From a virus, in the IMG/VR virus record IMGVR_UViG_3300030106_001150, positions 2,206 to 27,378 of that record: a DNA stretch of 25,173 nt; one strand, 5' to 3'. Position 1 is the first letter of the stretch. Each line of letters starts with the position of its first letter. This document shows positions 1 to 9,211 of this stretch, piece after piece. Both the position numbers and the translations under genes were made by a program. Below the pieces are notes generated by a model, which saw only the letters and a program-made list of their open reading frames with translations, was not told where the DNA came from and ran no database searches.

Positions 1-392
1 TTGTAAAATCTACTTCCTTTAAATGCATCACCAGCCATATTTGCTAAACTTGTTATGCCTCGACCTATGATACCACCACCCATTACGTAATCTTTAATAA
101 GATCTAATATTCCACGACTTGATGTTGTATCGCTTTCCATTAATTCACTGTCGCTATATGCATCCAGATCGCTATCTTCATCTTCTGGTATATCAAAAGT
201 TATAATATTACCTTGCCTATCTAACTCTATATTTTTTCGTATTGCTTCATTAATGTTTTCTCTTTCAATAGCAGACATCTCACCTAGGGTATTACCAGGG
301 TTGCTTCGTCTTGCTAATTCTCCCATAGCAGCAAAGTTACCAACGTTAGCTAGTGTTTGAAGTTCTTGATCTGATAACTGTGTTAAATCCAT
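1..392 (-). CDS. start of a further internal virion-type protein (partial)
   Basis: An ATG at 392-390 overlaps the stop of the giant gene (TAATG). The frame stays open for 130 codons to the window edge. It starts MDLTQLSDQELQTLANVGNF, has a charged helical first part, then an acidic stretch ('DIPEDEDSDLDAYSDSEL') and a Gly-rich hydrophobic segment ('DYVMGGGIIGRGITSLAN') near the edge. No family is recognised. The coupling to the giant gene suggests another ejection or core protein. The C-terminus is outside the window. Confidence 0.6.
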   Translation of the reverse strand, partial: MDLTQLSDQELQTLANVGNFAAMGELARRSNPGNTLGEMSAIERENINEAIRKNIELDRQGNIITFDIPEDEDSDLDAYSDSELMESDTTSSRGILDLIKDYVMGGGIIGRGITSLANMAGDAFKGSRFY

Positions 393-3300
393 TATGCTAA
401 TCCTCTGTTTCGAAGCCTAATCATCTTCTCTTCTTCCGATAATAACGTCTGTTCTGCAGGTGTCAAGCCAGTGTTCATCGCAGTTGGTGCCTGTACGACT
501 GCAGGATTAGGTTGTGGTTGCTCGGGTAATGGCACTCTAGATTGTGGCTCTGCCTTTGGTAAATAATCTTCTAATTTAAACTGCCATTCTTTGTTAAGGT
601 TTTGTTCTTGAAAATCTTGAAACATTCTATTTAAAGTAGACTCAGATTTACTGTAAAAATCCTGTCCTGTTTTTTGCTCTACTTCTATCAATGCTTTACG
701 TATATCCTTACTAGGGAAGAAAGGCTTAAATTTATTTGATTCTATATATTGAAGATCTTTTTTTCTATTTCTATCTATAAATGTTTTACCTATAGCATCT
801 TCTGACATCCCTAAAATTTTAGCACTGTTAATTTTATTTTTCATAGTTTTAGTAGCGTTAAACATAGCTCTATTTGCTACAAAGAATCTTTCAATAACTT
901 CTTCTGGTGATTTGTTTGGTCTAATTACACCTTCTCTACCTCCAGTAAATTCTTTTCTAGAGTTACGTATGCTAGCGTTATAATCATTTATTGCAAACTC
1001 AAGAGCTGCTTCTGGTTTTACAGGTATTAATCTAAATCCAAATACACCTGCAAGAGATTTATCTATTTCTATAACATCACCGTTTCTATCTGGTTTACCT
1101 GTTGCAGAATCAATAACTCTTACAAACTGTTTGTATTGTGGTAATTGTGATTCAACAACATGTTTTAACATTCGATCGTATCGTTCGTTTCTAGGTGTAT
1201 CGTCTGTGTATAAAACTGTACCATCTTTTGTTCTGCCACCTCTAGCTACAATATCACCAATAGCTTCTGTAAAGATAGACTCACCTATAAATGGATTAGC
1301 TGTTTCACCCATAGCCTTTTTAAGTCCTTCATAAAAACCTTTTGCTAATACTTCTTCGTCTTCAATACCTTGTTGTATCTGTTGCAGTACAGTTCTAAAC
1401 GGTCTTTGCACTGTGTCATACACATTGTTATGACTCCAATCACTATAAAATAATTCACCAGTCTTAGGATCTTTTACAAATATAAGTTGTGAGTTTTTAG
1501 ACCAAGGTGCAACACCTAAGTCTCTCGCTGCTAGTGCCTCTTTATCAGATACACCGAAGATAGCTTTTGATCCTTCTACAATACCATATGGTATAGCAGA
1601 GAACGCAACAGCTGCACCTGCAGCTCTTGATAAAGCAATATTTTTCATAGGGTTTGTGCTTTTAAAATAATTTATACTTCCTGTTACAGGATCTCTTAAA
1701 TCTTTTAGTATTGTTTCAAAAATACCACCGCTTGTTCTAAATACTTCTGATGGCCATGACATAAAATTACCAAACGGTGTAACACGCATTGTTCTTACAA
1801 AGTCACCAACGTACGCGTAGTTTGGTATTGTGTTTCTTACAATATCAGCAGCTTCTTCTTTTATTTGTTGAGGTGTTCTTTTTATACCTGCTTTTGCAAA
1901 TGCATCTGCTCTTCTAAGTTTTTCTGTTTCGTACATTGTAATTTTCCAAAAGTCATCTTCAGCTATATACGCGTCTTGCATCACCTGACCAGCTTTTCTT
2001 GCTTTTCTTAATGTACCTTCACCAATTCTACCTAGAGCTCTTGCCATGGGTTTTAAAATAGAATCAGTTGCTATGTTACCAGATTCAAATATTTTAGCAT
2101 CACGCATAAGGTTTTTAAGATCACCCATTCTTACGTTAGTATTTGTAACACCAAGTTCTAATAGTTCTCTGTAGTATTCCATAGCTTTTGGATCTCTTAA
2201 TCCTAGGTTCAAACTTTTTCTTGCTTGGTTAAAACCTCTTACCATGTAAACAGGATTAGTTAGTGCACCATTTGCTATTGCAAATGCAGAAGAAGATAAG
2301 AAGTTTCTAAAGTGTGTAGGTATAGATAAAACTGTTTTTGCATATTGTGATACTGCCTTTGGTGTTAAGAATAAATTTCTATATGCACCTGACGCTGTTC
2401 TAGCTGCAAAGTTACCTCTTTCTCCTCTCATCCACTCAGATACTTTTGATGCATTACTAAATGCTTCTGCTATTTCTTTTGATGTATGTTGACCTTGTAA
2501 TCTATTTATTAAAACGCCATCAGTAAAATATTCTTTTACGTAATCATCTATCTTTACAATCTCTGTGTTTGGTAAAGCTTTTCTTGCATCTAATGGATTT
2601 GCAAAGAAAAAACCTTTTGATCCTGGAGCTGTTGCAGAGGTAGCTGCATCTTTTAATTTTTGATCAACATCTAATATTTCATCAAACAGTTGGTTCTTTC
2701 TAGCTATTGTAGATAATCTATTTATGCCTTCAAATATTGAATATCTTGCGTCTTCTATTTCACCAAACAATTCTCTGAATGCTTTACTACCCTTACCTAT
2801 AACTTTTAATTCCTGTGAACCATCTGGTAATTCTTTTGATAATGTTTGTGCAAATGTTTTTATGTTTGTAGCATCGTTAGCACCTTGTGTTAAATTATCA
2901 AACTCAAAAGAAGGTAGTTTTGTTTTAGGGTTGTATTGTCTTGCTTGTGATAAAACACTATTTACCATCTGTTCTGCTGTTTCATCTGTAATAGGATTAT
3001 TATTTTTAGCTGCATATCTTTTAAATATTTCTTTTACTTTTTCTACAGCTTCTTCTGCAGGTTTATATCTTTGATAAAAACCAAAGTCTTGATTCTGAAA
3101 TATTCTATATGTTGTTCCGATAAATTGTTTTACTCTGTCTCCCATAAGTTTTCTTAAATCTTGTTGTAGTTTTTTACCAGCTGTTGCTTTCATACCTACA
3201 GGTCCTTGAGCTGTAATATCCAAAAGATTACTAAATCTTTCTCTTACTTTAGTTGCCGCAGTCATAATGTTATTTATATTTTCTTCTTTTGCACCTTGTT

Positions 3301-4396
3301 TTCTAGCAGACTTTGCAAAAAGATTTGCAGCATCAGCTGGTATACCTTTTTTTATATCTCCCTCAAACATCAAATCATTTACTTCTTTTAAAAACTTACC
3401 TCTGTTTTCATCATTTGTTTTATTTAAAAAATTTTTAAGTGTAGGAAACATTTGATTTACTTCTTTATCAATACGTTTTACTTGTTCCATAGCAAAATTT
3501 GTATCTGCCATCTGTCTACCTTTTTCAGTTCTTTTAGCTAAAAACACTTCTTGAGGTTGTGCACCTCTAGGTCTAAAAGCAGAACCGACTTTATCAAAAA
3601 ATCTTATTAATTTATCGCTGCTGTATGCCATCTGCTTACCACGTTTACCTAGTTCTCTTAATGCAAAACCTGAACCAAATACTAATCCGGTAAGTGGTAT
3701 AGACTCAGAACTAAATTTTAATCTGTTTAATAATTTTCTTGCAGCATCTTTTTGTGGATCTGCTTGTACATCTCTATCTAACTCTGTTGGACCAGCTTCG
3801 AATACATCACCGATAGTTCCTATATCTTCTACATCACCAACTAAAGTTTCTCCTGCTGCGCCACCTAAAGCAATTACACCTATGTTTTGTTTTGCTGATA
3901 ATGTAGGTGCAGCTTTCTTTAATTGTTTTGCTTTCTTTAAACCTTTTTGTAAATTTTTTGCTTTAGGATTTAAATATGTGCCAGCTTTTCTTGCACGTAA
4001 TGCTTTTAGTGCTACCTTTCTTGCTGCTGTTGCAGCAAACGTTGCTGGTACACCTATTTGTACTAATGCTTGTGTAATTTTACCTGCAGCTGTTTTTTCA
4101 GCTGTCTCTTCAAATATATTTATTTTATCAAATACCTGTTCTACTCGTGCTGCAGCATCTGTTGTAATACCAGTTAGATCCATTAACTCTGCACCTAATG
4201 AAAATATACCTTCAGGTACTTTAATAACACCTGACGCTATACCAGCCATAGCACCATGTATTTGACTTATTTCATTCTCGTCTGCTGGAGGCGGTGTTAA
4301 TGTTTCAACTTCATCAGCACCAATGATAAATTCCTCTGGCTTTTCTATAGAGAAATCTTGTTCCCCTTTAGGAATTATAAATTCCTTATCATCCAT
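392..4396 (-). CDS. giant internal virion protein, 1334 aa
   Basis: The 1334-residue protein is in the size class of the T7 gp16 ejection protein, but I see no lytic transglycosylase motif. It has an acidic, Pro-containing start (1-45), then Ala/Lys-rich helices (about 95-175) with hydrophobic patches ('NIGVIALGGAAGETLVG', 171-187; 'PLTGLVFGSGFAL', 234-246). A long helical mid-region (290-850) follows. 'YVGDFVRTMRVTPFGNFMSW' (862-881) is a block I associate with giant marine phage proteins. A hydrophobic segment lies at 922-947. The Gln/Pro-rich tail (about 1280-1310) ends 'LTPAEQTLLSEEEKMIRLRN'. Its stop overlaps the next start (TAATG). It probably forms part of the ejected core or trans-envelope channel; this is inference from size and position. 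Confidence 0.6.
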   Translation of the reverse strand: MDDKEFIIPKGEQDFSIEKPEEFIIGADEVETLTPPPADENEISQIHGAMAGIASGVIKVPEGIFSLGAELMDLTGITTDAAARVEQVFDKINIFEETAEKTAAGKITQALVQIGVPATFAATAARKVALKALRARKAGTYLNPKAKNLQKGLKKAKQLKKAAPTLSAKQNIGVIALGGAAGETLVGDVEDIGTIGDVFEAGPTELDRDVQADPQKDAARKLLNRLKFSSESIPLTGLVFGSGFALRELGKRGKQMAYSSDKLIRFFDKVGSAFRPRGAQPQEVFLAKRTEKGRQMADTNFAMEQVKRIDKEVNQMFPTLKNFLNKTNDENRGKFLKEVNDLMFEGDIKKGIPADAANLFAKSARKQGAKEENINNIMTAATKVRERFSNLLDITAQGPVGMKATAGKKLQQDLRKLMGDRVKQFIGTTYRIFQNQDFGFYQRYKPAEEAVEKVKEIFKRYAAKNNNPITDETAEQMVNSVLSQARQYNPKTKLPSFEFDNLTQGANDATNIKTFAQTLSKELPDGSQELKVIGKGSKAFRELFGEIEDARYSIFEGINRLSTIARKNQLFDEILDVDQKLKDAATSATAPGSKGFFFANPLDARKALPNTEIVKIDDYVKEYFTDGVLINRLQGQHTSKEIAEAFSNASKVSEWMRGERGNFAARTASGAYRNLFLTPKAVSQYAKTVLSIPTHFRNFLSSSAFAIANGALTNPVYMVRGFNQARKSLNLGLRDPKAMEYYRELLELGVTNTNVRMGDLKNLMRDAKIFESGNIATDSILKPMARALGRIGEGTLRKARKAGQVMQDAYIAEDDFWKITMYETEKLRRADAFAKAGIKRTPQQIKEEAADIVRNTIPNYAYVGDFVRTMRVTPFGNFMSWPSEVFRTSGGIFETILKDLRDPVTGSINYFKSTNPMKNIALSRAAGAAVAFSAIPYGIVEGSKAIFGVSDKEALAARDLGVAPWSKNSQLIFVKDPKTGELFYSDWSHNNVYDTVQRPFRTVLQQIQQGIEDEEVLAKGFYEGLKKAMGETANPFIGESIFTEAIGDIVARGGRTKDGTVLYTDDTPRNERYDRMLKHVVESQLPQYKQFVRVIDSATGKPDRNGDVIEIDKSLAGVFGFRLIPVKPEAALEFAINDYNASIRNSRKEFTGGREGVIRPNKSPEEVIERFFVANRAMFNATKTMKNKINSAKILGMSEDAIGKTFIDRNRKKDLQYIESNKFKPFFPSKDIRKALIEVEQKTGQDFYSKSESTLNRMFQDFQEQNLNKEWQFKLEDYLPKAEPQSRVPLPEQPQPNPAVVQAPTAMNTGLTPAEQTLLSEEEKMIRLRNRGLA

Positions 4397-4397
4397 G

Positions 4398-5171
4398 TTA
4401 CTCCTCTGTATCTGGAGCTTGTTTTCGTAATGTCGATTGATCTGCTTGTACTAATTTACCGTCGTCTACAATGTAAAACAGATTGTTATATGGATTTAAA
4501 AAAACAGCTCCGTTTGGTTGTCCTATTAATCTTGACATGTCTGGTCTAGTTTTATCATCGTCATCCATTTTTAGGATACCTTGATAAAATATACCAGGTG
4601 TTGTTCTAGCCTTTGCAACTTTAGGAGCTATGTTAACTGCTATTCTTCTAGCTTCATCTCCTACCACATCTTTGCCCAAAGCGGACTGTACTTCTTTTGT
4701 AATTGCTGCAATAGTACCAGACTCATAACCTTTAGCTAATTTTCTATCTAGTGTTCTATCTGCAATATCTTTTTTAATTCCTAATTCAAGACCTTTCAGA
4801 GCACCAGCTGTGCCTAAAGATTTACCTGCTTGTCTTGCTTTTAACGCTTGACCAACAGGCGCTTCAAAAGCAGAAGCTAAGTTTGCAAGTGTACCACCTT
4901 TACCTGCAGTTGACATACCTCTTAATCCACCTTGAATTAAAACGTTAGTTAATAAATCTGAATCAGATGGCTTACCTAGGTTAGCAAGTTTCATAGCTGT
5001 TTCAGCATAGCTTCTACCTGATGGTGATAAACCTGATGTTTCAAATATCTCTTGAATCATTTCTTCATTAGTACCAGTTTTAAAATTAGTTCTAGGTTTA
5101 GCTAACTCCATAATACCTTCGTTAACTTCTCCACCTCTTCTAAACATTGGTCTTTTTAAAGTTACACTCAT
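4398..5171 (-). CDS. putative internal virion protein, 257 aa
   Basis: The 257-residue protein starts MSVTLKRPMFRRGGEVNEGI, continuing M-E-L. The 'MFRRGG...GIM' pattern near the N-terminus is common in a group of marine phage proteins of unknown role. The middle is helical and Ala/Gly/Lys rich. The C-terminal 60 residues form a small strand-rich unit ('DMSRLIGQPNGAVFLNPYNN', 'LFYIVDDGKLVQAD'). It starts in a TAATG with the 270-residue gene and its stop is one base from the start of the giant gene. Position suggests an internal core protein. Confidence 0.58.
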   Translation of the reverse strand: MSVTLKRPMFRRGGEVNEGIMELAKPRTNFKTGTNEEMIQEIFETSGLSPSGRSYAETAMKLANLGKPSDSDLLTNVLIQGGLRGMSTAGKGGTLANLASAFEAPVGQALKARQAGKSLGTAGALKGLELGIKKDIADRTLDRKLAKGYESGTIAAITKEVQSALGKDVVGDEARRIAVNIAPKVAKARTTPGIFYQGILKMDDDDKTRPDMSRLIGQPNGAVFLNPYNNLFYIVDDGKLVQADQSTLRKQAPDTEE

Positions 5172-5983
5172 TATGCAGATCCTCTTATTAATCTATAGAT
5201 ACCAGCCAACGTAGCACCTGTGCTTAATCCTGTTTGTAATGCACCTGGAGAAGGTGTTGTCATTGTTTTCTCTCCACCAGGATATCCTGATATCAAAGGT
5301 ACAATACCAGAACCTAAAGTTTGCGCTGCTTCCAAAGGTTGGAATGCTTGTCTTTGTGCAAGTTGTTGATCAGCTGATAATAACTGTTGAGCTCTTGCTT
5401 GTTGTTGACCACCAAGCGTTGTTAAGCCTGCAATCTGTTGACCAACTAATGCAGGTGTTTGTTGTGCTAAATTTAAGTTTCTTGAAAAGTCTTGTTGAGC
5501 TAAACCTTGTGCTTGGGTAAATCCTTGTCCTAATAATTGAGCTTGTAATGCTGCTCTGTTTCTAGCTTGACCTGTTAAATATTCTGCTTCTGCAACACCT
5601 TGTCTGCCGCCACCAAATGCTCCTGCTTGAATAGCATTAGCTGCTAATGAAGGTAGGCCAGCTTGTGTCTGTCTATCAAACTCTGCAAGTGTTGTATCAA
5701 TAACATCTTGTTGAAAAGGTGACATGTAGGATTGATAAGCTGTTGGTCCAGTTAATCCTTGTGCTGCCGTTAAGAAAGGTTGGAAGCCACCAAGTCCAGA
5801 AGTCAGTCCTTCTGCTTGTGTTGTTAAAGCACCAGGTCCAGCAACAAACTGTCGACCCATAATGTCAGCAAGATTTTGTGTTTTAAAACCACCAACTGCT
5901 TTTGTTAGATCATCTAAATACGTTTTGCCGGCTGCTTCGATAAACTCTGCGGGTGCCTGTCTTACTGTTTGGACTTCTGCCAT
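5171..5983 (-). CDS. putative internal virion / ejection protein, 270 aa
   Basis: The 270-residue protein is rich in Gln, Ala and Leu and mostly helical. 'YMSPFQQDVIDTTLAEFDRQ' (86-105), then 'ANAIQAGAFGGGRQGVAEAE' and 'RAALQAQLLGQGFTQAQGLA' form a block common in marine podovirus proteins. The C-terminus has a hydrophobic Gly/Ser stretch ('LQTGLSTGATLAGIYRL'). No enzyme motifs were seen. Long Ala/Gln helices suit a packed internal core protein released with DNA. It is in TAATG overlap with both neighbours, so it is probably made in fixed ratio with them. Function is inferred. Confidence 0.58.
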   Translation of the reverse strand: MAEVQTVRQAPAEFIEAAGKTYLDDLTKAVGGFKTQNLADIMGRQFVAGPGALTTQAEGLTSGLGGFQPFLTAAQGLTGPTAYQSYMSPFQQDVIDTTLAEFDRQTQAGLPSLAANAIQAGAFGGGRQGVAEAEYLTGQARNRAALQAQLLGQGFTQAQGLAQQDFSRNLNLAQQTPALVGQQIAGLTTLGGQQQARAQQLLSADQQLAQRQAFQPLEAAQTLGSGIVPLISGYPGGEKTMTTPSPGALQTGLSTGATLAGIYRLIRGSA

Positions 5984-6738
5984 TAAACTCTTCCTCCTCT
6001 TTCAAGGGTTTTCATCATGTTATACATACGTTGAGCCCCTTTGTTAACATCTCCTTCACCCATGCCTCGTACAGCATCGGCTGTAAATACGAATTCGTTG
6101 TTTGATAACATCGCTGGGATATCATCTTCTTTTTCTTTTATACCAACTGGTTGTATAAATCCACCAGTATTTCTAAGATCTAGCTCCATAATACCTTCTG
6201 GATTTTGTCTCATAGGTAGTCCCTCGATACCCGCCGCTTGCATGGCGTTATCACTGGCTGTATCTCCACCTTCAGCATAACCTCCTCTACCTTGGTTATA
6301 TTCTACGACTTGGGAGTTTACAAATTTTTCTACAAGATCAGGTCTTTGTCTTAATTCAGGATTTAGATTTGTATAGTATTGTGTCAAATATGATTTTAGA
6401 GAATCAGTATCTCTAGTAATTTCTGCAACTTCTTCTTCAGTTTTACCTGCAAGAGCTCCACCAAACAATGTGCCTGCAGCACCTATAGCTAAACTCTTAG
6501 CTGCTTTACTTGTCATAAATTTAGGTAAAGTCATACCGCTCATCTTAGTACCTAACATAGGTCCTAATTTATATGCACCAAAACCTATAAGAGCAGCTTT
6601 ACCTATATCAGATGATAAAATATCACCTATACCACCTGCTACTTTTTTAACAGCTTTCTTGGCTCCCCCAGTAATCTTCTTAACTAGGCTACCTAATCCG
6701 TATAATTCTCTATTCATCTGTCCTCTAGATATTGTCAT
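5983..6738 (-). CDS. putative internal virion protein, 251 aa
   Basis: The 251-residue protein has a very basic N-terminus ('LVKKITGGAKKAVKKVAGG', 18-36). Two hydrophobic Ala/Gly stretches follow (about 46-62 and 82-98), long enough to insert in or lie on a membrane. Its C-terminal module is shared by many marine phage proteins ('DIPAMLSNNEFVFTADAVRG', 206-225, then 'GDVNKGAQRMYNMM', 229-242). It also has short Gly-rich pieces ('RGGYAEGGD'). It is first of the block before the giant protein, joined to the next gene by TAATG. A DNA-ejection or internal core role is inferred from composition and position. Confidence 0.6.
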   Translation of the reverse strand: MTISRGQMNRELYGLGSLVKKITGGAKKAVKKVAGGIGDILSSDIGKAALIGFGAYKLGPMLGTKMSGMTLPKFMTSKAAKSLAIGAAGTLFGGALAGKTEEEVAEITRDTDSLKSYLTQYYTNLNPELRQRPDLVEKFVNSQVVEYNQGRGGYAEGGDTASDNAMQAAGIEGLPMRQNPEGIMELDLRNTGGFIQPVGIKEKEDDIPAMLSNNEFVFTADAVRGMGEGDVNKGAQRMYNMMKTLERGGRV

Positions 6739-6789
6739 AATTTAGCTAAATTGTTATTGGCAGGCTTACAGATCCTGTAATCTGTTATT

Positions 6790-7662
6790 TTATGTGATTT
6801 TTTTGGGCTGGTCAACAGACTTTTCTCTTATCTCAATAGCCTTTTTAGAAGCCTGTAATTCATCCCAATATCTACCACAATATTCATACTCACCTGTATG
6901 TGATATGTGATCCATACAATATAGGTGTATTTTACCACCCATAGCGGTCCATCTTTTACAGAAACCAAAGTCTTCGCCATAATATTGTTTAGTCTTTGGA
7001 TCGTGTAAACACTCAAATAAATTATAAAAATTCTTCTTATAGTCTTCTACACCATTAACTAGTGTAGGTTGATGTATTTCTAGCTCTGGATACTTCTTAA
7101 TCATTCGCTCTATAACATCTCTTTTAATTAACATGCATCCAGTTGGGGCATGTGTTACCTCTGCTACACCGTTGTCCACCACTACTTCGTTCATACCTTC
7201 TACCTTTATAGGGTAGTGAAAGCCAGCTTTGGCAATCTCTTTTATATCTGTCATTTTGAATGCATCCATTCTTCTTTTAATTTTACCCCAATCAATATAT
7301 TTCATTGGATAAGGCACTGCTATAATGTCTTTATCTTTTTCTAACATCTTAAATATAGACTCAGCTTGGAAGTCTATATCAGAGTCAATAAATAATAAGT
7401 GTGTATGTTTATTTGGTTCGTTCATAAACTCAGATACAATTAAGTTTCTACCTTGTTGTACTAGTGATGATTTATATAAAGTAAAACTAACCAGTATGTT
7501 TCTCTGCATACATTGTTGTTGAAATTTTAGTAGGGCTTGTGTGTAGTGTATTGAACACTCACTATGTACAGGTGTACCCACCATAATCTTGATAGGGTCT
7601 TTTATTAATTTTATATCTGATTGACCTGTTACGTCAAATGTTATTGGTTCGTTATTTTCCAT
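6790..7662 (-). CDS. glycosyltransferase, GT-A fold
   Basis: The 290-residue protein has a GT-A layout. It has an N-terminal 'KIMVGTPVHSECSIHY' (25-40), 'QQGRNLIVSEFM' (69-80), the DxD-containing 'LLFIDSDIDFQ' (89-99), 'APTGCMLIKRDVIERM' (172-187), then 'YGEDFGFCKRW' (228-238) and 'HISHTGEY' (252-259) as the C-terminal active-site region. It resembles the Anp1/GT2-like enzymes common in marine phages. It overlaps the GT4-like gene by 11 bases, so two linkages may be made in sequence. A 51-base gap follows before the internal virion genes. There is no membrane segment, so it acts in the cytoplasm during infection. Confidence 0.82.
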   Translation of the reverse strand: MENNEPITFDVTGQSDIKLIKDPIKIMVGTPVHSECSIHYTQALLKFQQQCMQRNILVSFTLYKSSLVQQGRNLIVSEFMNEPNKHTHLLFIDSDIDFQAESIFKMLEKDKDIIAVPYPMKYIDWGKIKRRMDAFKMTDIKEIAKAGFHYPIKVEGMNEVVVDNGVAEVTHAPTGCMLIKRDVIERMIKKYPELEIHQPTLVNGVEDYKKNFYNLFECLHDPKTKQYYGEDFGFCKRWTAMGGKIHLYCMDHISHTGEYEYCGRYWDELQASKKAIEIREKSVDQPKKIT

Positions 7663-8584
7663 TTGTTATTCCTTTCAATAGTTGTGTCCAAGTCATAGCT
7701 ATCTTTGGCCAGCCATAATATATGTTAGCATAATTTTTTTGTCTTTCCAAATGATCTATGATTGCGGGTTGTGATAATGTTTTCTTTGCTGCCTCTATAC
7801 CTATGGCAAATTTTCTAGCTAGCATTCTATAGTCCTTACTGTACGGTATATACATAGGATACTCAGCACCTGTTTCATACAATGCACCATAGTTTGTCGT
7901 AATACAAAATAGACCAGCTGCCATAGATTCTAATAAAGATATGCAAAATGTTTCTTCCCATATACTTGGGTATACAAACATATTGTAATTTTTAAGATGT
8001 CTTTTTATATACTCGTTTGATTTATATCCGATGTAATTTACGTTTGGTAATTTTTTAGCTTGATCATATAGTTTTTGATATGTTGGATCGTTTGCTTCTG
8101 CAAAGTCTTTTCCATATACCTCACAGCTAGAGTATACGTCTAGTTCTATCATAGGATCTTTGATTAACTCCATAGCACCAAGCAATACGTTCAATCCTCT
8201 CCATGGTGTACAGTGATGTATAATTCTACACTTGTCTCTTTTCGGATGAAATGGTTTTTCTCTTGCAGGTATATTATCTATACCGTTCTTAATAACTACA
8301 CATTTGATTGTAGGCAGATCAAACATCTTTGTAAAATTTTCATAGTTCCAATGACTATTGAAAACATACCAATCATATTTACTATGATTGTTTTTATCTT
8401 TAAACCAAGGATGTATGTTTGGTTGATCCCAAGAATTTTTTTGCCACAATATATTTGGCTTATCTTTTGATAAAGGTATTTTTTCTGGTATGGAAGTTGT
8501 AATCTGTACTTTGTCTAATAATTCTTTATCTACAAATTTATGTAGATATGCCATCTGTAATTCTGTTCCGCCCATTGGCTTCAT
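7652..8584 (-). CDS. glycosyltransferase, GT4-like (GT-B fold)
   Basis: The 310-residue protein resembles GT4-type retaining glycosyltransferases. It has the N-terminal 'GGTELQ' loop (5-10), 'VFNSHWNYENF' (74-84), 'KNGIDNIP' (99-106) and 'TPWRGLNVLLGAM' (126-138). The EX7E motif is at Glu211 and Glu219 within 'WEETFCISLLESMAAGLFC'. The usual first beta strand before the GG loop is missing, so the N-terminus is trimmed relative to cellular enzymes. It starts in an ATGA with the oxygenase upstream and overlaps the next glycosyltransferase by 11 bases. It would add a sugar from a nucleotide-sugar donor to a protein or glycan; donor and acceptor are unknown. Confidence 0.83.
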   Translation of the reverse strand: MKPMGGTELQMAYLHKFVDKELLDKVQITTSIPEKIPLSKDKPNILWQKNSWDQPNIHPWFKDKNNHSKYDWYVFNSHWNYENFTKMFDLPTIKCVVIKNGIDNIPAREKPFHPKRDKCRIIHHCTPWRGLNVLLGAMELIKDPMIELDVYSSCEVYGKDFAEANDPTYQKLYDQAKKLPNVNYIGYKSNEYIKRHLKNYNMFVYPSIWEETFCISLLESMAAGLFCITTNYGALYETGAEYPMYIPYSKDYRMLARKFAIGIEAAKKTLSQPAIIDHLERQKNYANIYYGWPKIAMTWTQLLKGITNGK

Positions 8585-9030
8585 TTAAACCATCCTGCTA
8601 TTATGTATCTATCTCCACCTGAATTTCTAGTCACGCTATGTTCTATGTTAACACCATCAAAAAATACAGCTCTACCTGCTACAGGTGTTACTACAGTATT
8701 TTTACCTAAAACTAAATGGCCACCTGCAAAATCATCATTAAGAAATATAATGGTAGAATAAATAGTTTTATCTGATGCTGTGTCTTTGTGGTCATGAAAA
8801 GAAGAACCATCAGGACATCTAACGACTTGCCACCAATCTATGGTAACTCCTGTACAATCCTCACATTTCTTTTTTATTGTAGGCATGTTTTCTATATTAA
8901 CAATTTGTCTATCTGTAAAATTTTTCTTGTCATTAGACATAAAAAAATCCATTGCATCTTTTATCTCTGATCCGGTTAAAAAATTATTTACAATTTGTAT
9001 ACTATTTTTTAAATAATTTTTGTAACGCAT
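8581..9030 (-). CDS. 2-oxoglutarate/Fe(II) oxygenase, compact, 149 aa
   Basis: This 149-residue oxygenase has a complete metal site: His81 and Asp83 in 'FHDHKDT', His131 in 'NIEHSVTRN' and Arg141 in 'GGDRYIIAGW'. The strands 'YSTIIFLNDDFAGGHLVLG' (91-109) and 'PVAGRAVFFDGV' (116-127) form the P4H-type core. It is shorter than most family members, lacking a long N-terminal helical region. It ends in an ATGA overlap with a glycosyltransferase. Hydroxylation followed by glycosylation of the same target, as in collagen-type hydroxylysine chemistry, is therefore an attractive but unproven reading. The 29-base overlap with the preceding ORF leaves some doubt about the start. Confidence 0.83.
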   Translation of the reverse strand: MRYKNYLKNSIQIVNNFLTGSEIKDAMDFFMSNDKKNFTDRQIVNIENMPTIKKKCEDCTGVTIDWWQVVRCPDGSSFHDHKDTASDKTIYSTIIFLNDDFAGGHLVLGKNTVVTPVAGRAVFFDGVNIEHSVTRNSGGDRYIIAGWFK

Positions 9031-9211
9031 TCATACCTTTTGGTGATACGTGTACAGTTGTATCCTGTTGGACATGGTCTGTTGTTGTATCTGTATTTGG
9101 ATCATCAATATCCGCTTTCATTTCTACTTCGTCTTTATATACTCTACCAGTAAACTTGTTTTTACAAACAGTTACGGTTGTACAATTTATTTTTAGTATA
9201 TCATTATCCAT
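9002..9211 (-). CDS. small unknown protein, 69 aa
   Basis: The 69-residue product has a short strand-rich N-terminus with two cysteines ('INCTTVTVCKNKFTG', 8-22), an acidic middle ('KADIDDPNTDTTTDHVQQD') and a basic helix at the end ('SPKGMNALQKLFKK'). I do not recognise its family. It overlaps the preceding gene by eight bases and the following oxygenase by 29, in keeping with the packed coupling of the region. Such small late genes in marine phages are usually unnamed. Confidence 0.5.
   Translation of the reverse strand: MDNDILKINCTTVTVCKNKFTGRVYKDEVEMKADIDDPNTDTTTDHVQQDTTVHVSPKGMNALQKLFKK

Noticed and set aside
1131-4549. Several plus-strand ORFs of 60-127 codons opposite the giant and internal virion genes (for example 3882-4265 and 2724-3074)
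   Set aside because: They are antisense to long coding genes, have low-complexity hydrophobic or Cys/Phe-rich translations and lack good ribosome binding sites.
6768-6785. Small hairpin (ACAGAT/ATCTGT) in the 51-base gap before the internal virion genes, as a terminator
   Set aside because: The stem is only 6 bp, has competing pairings and no U-tract, so it is within chance for AT-rich DNA.
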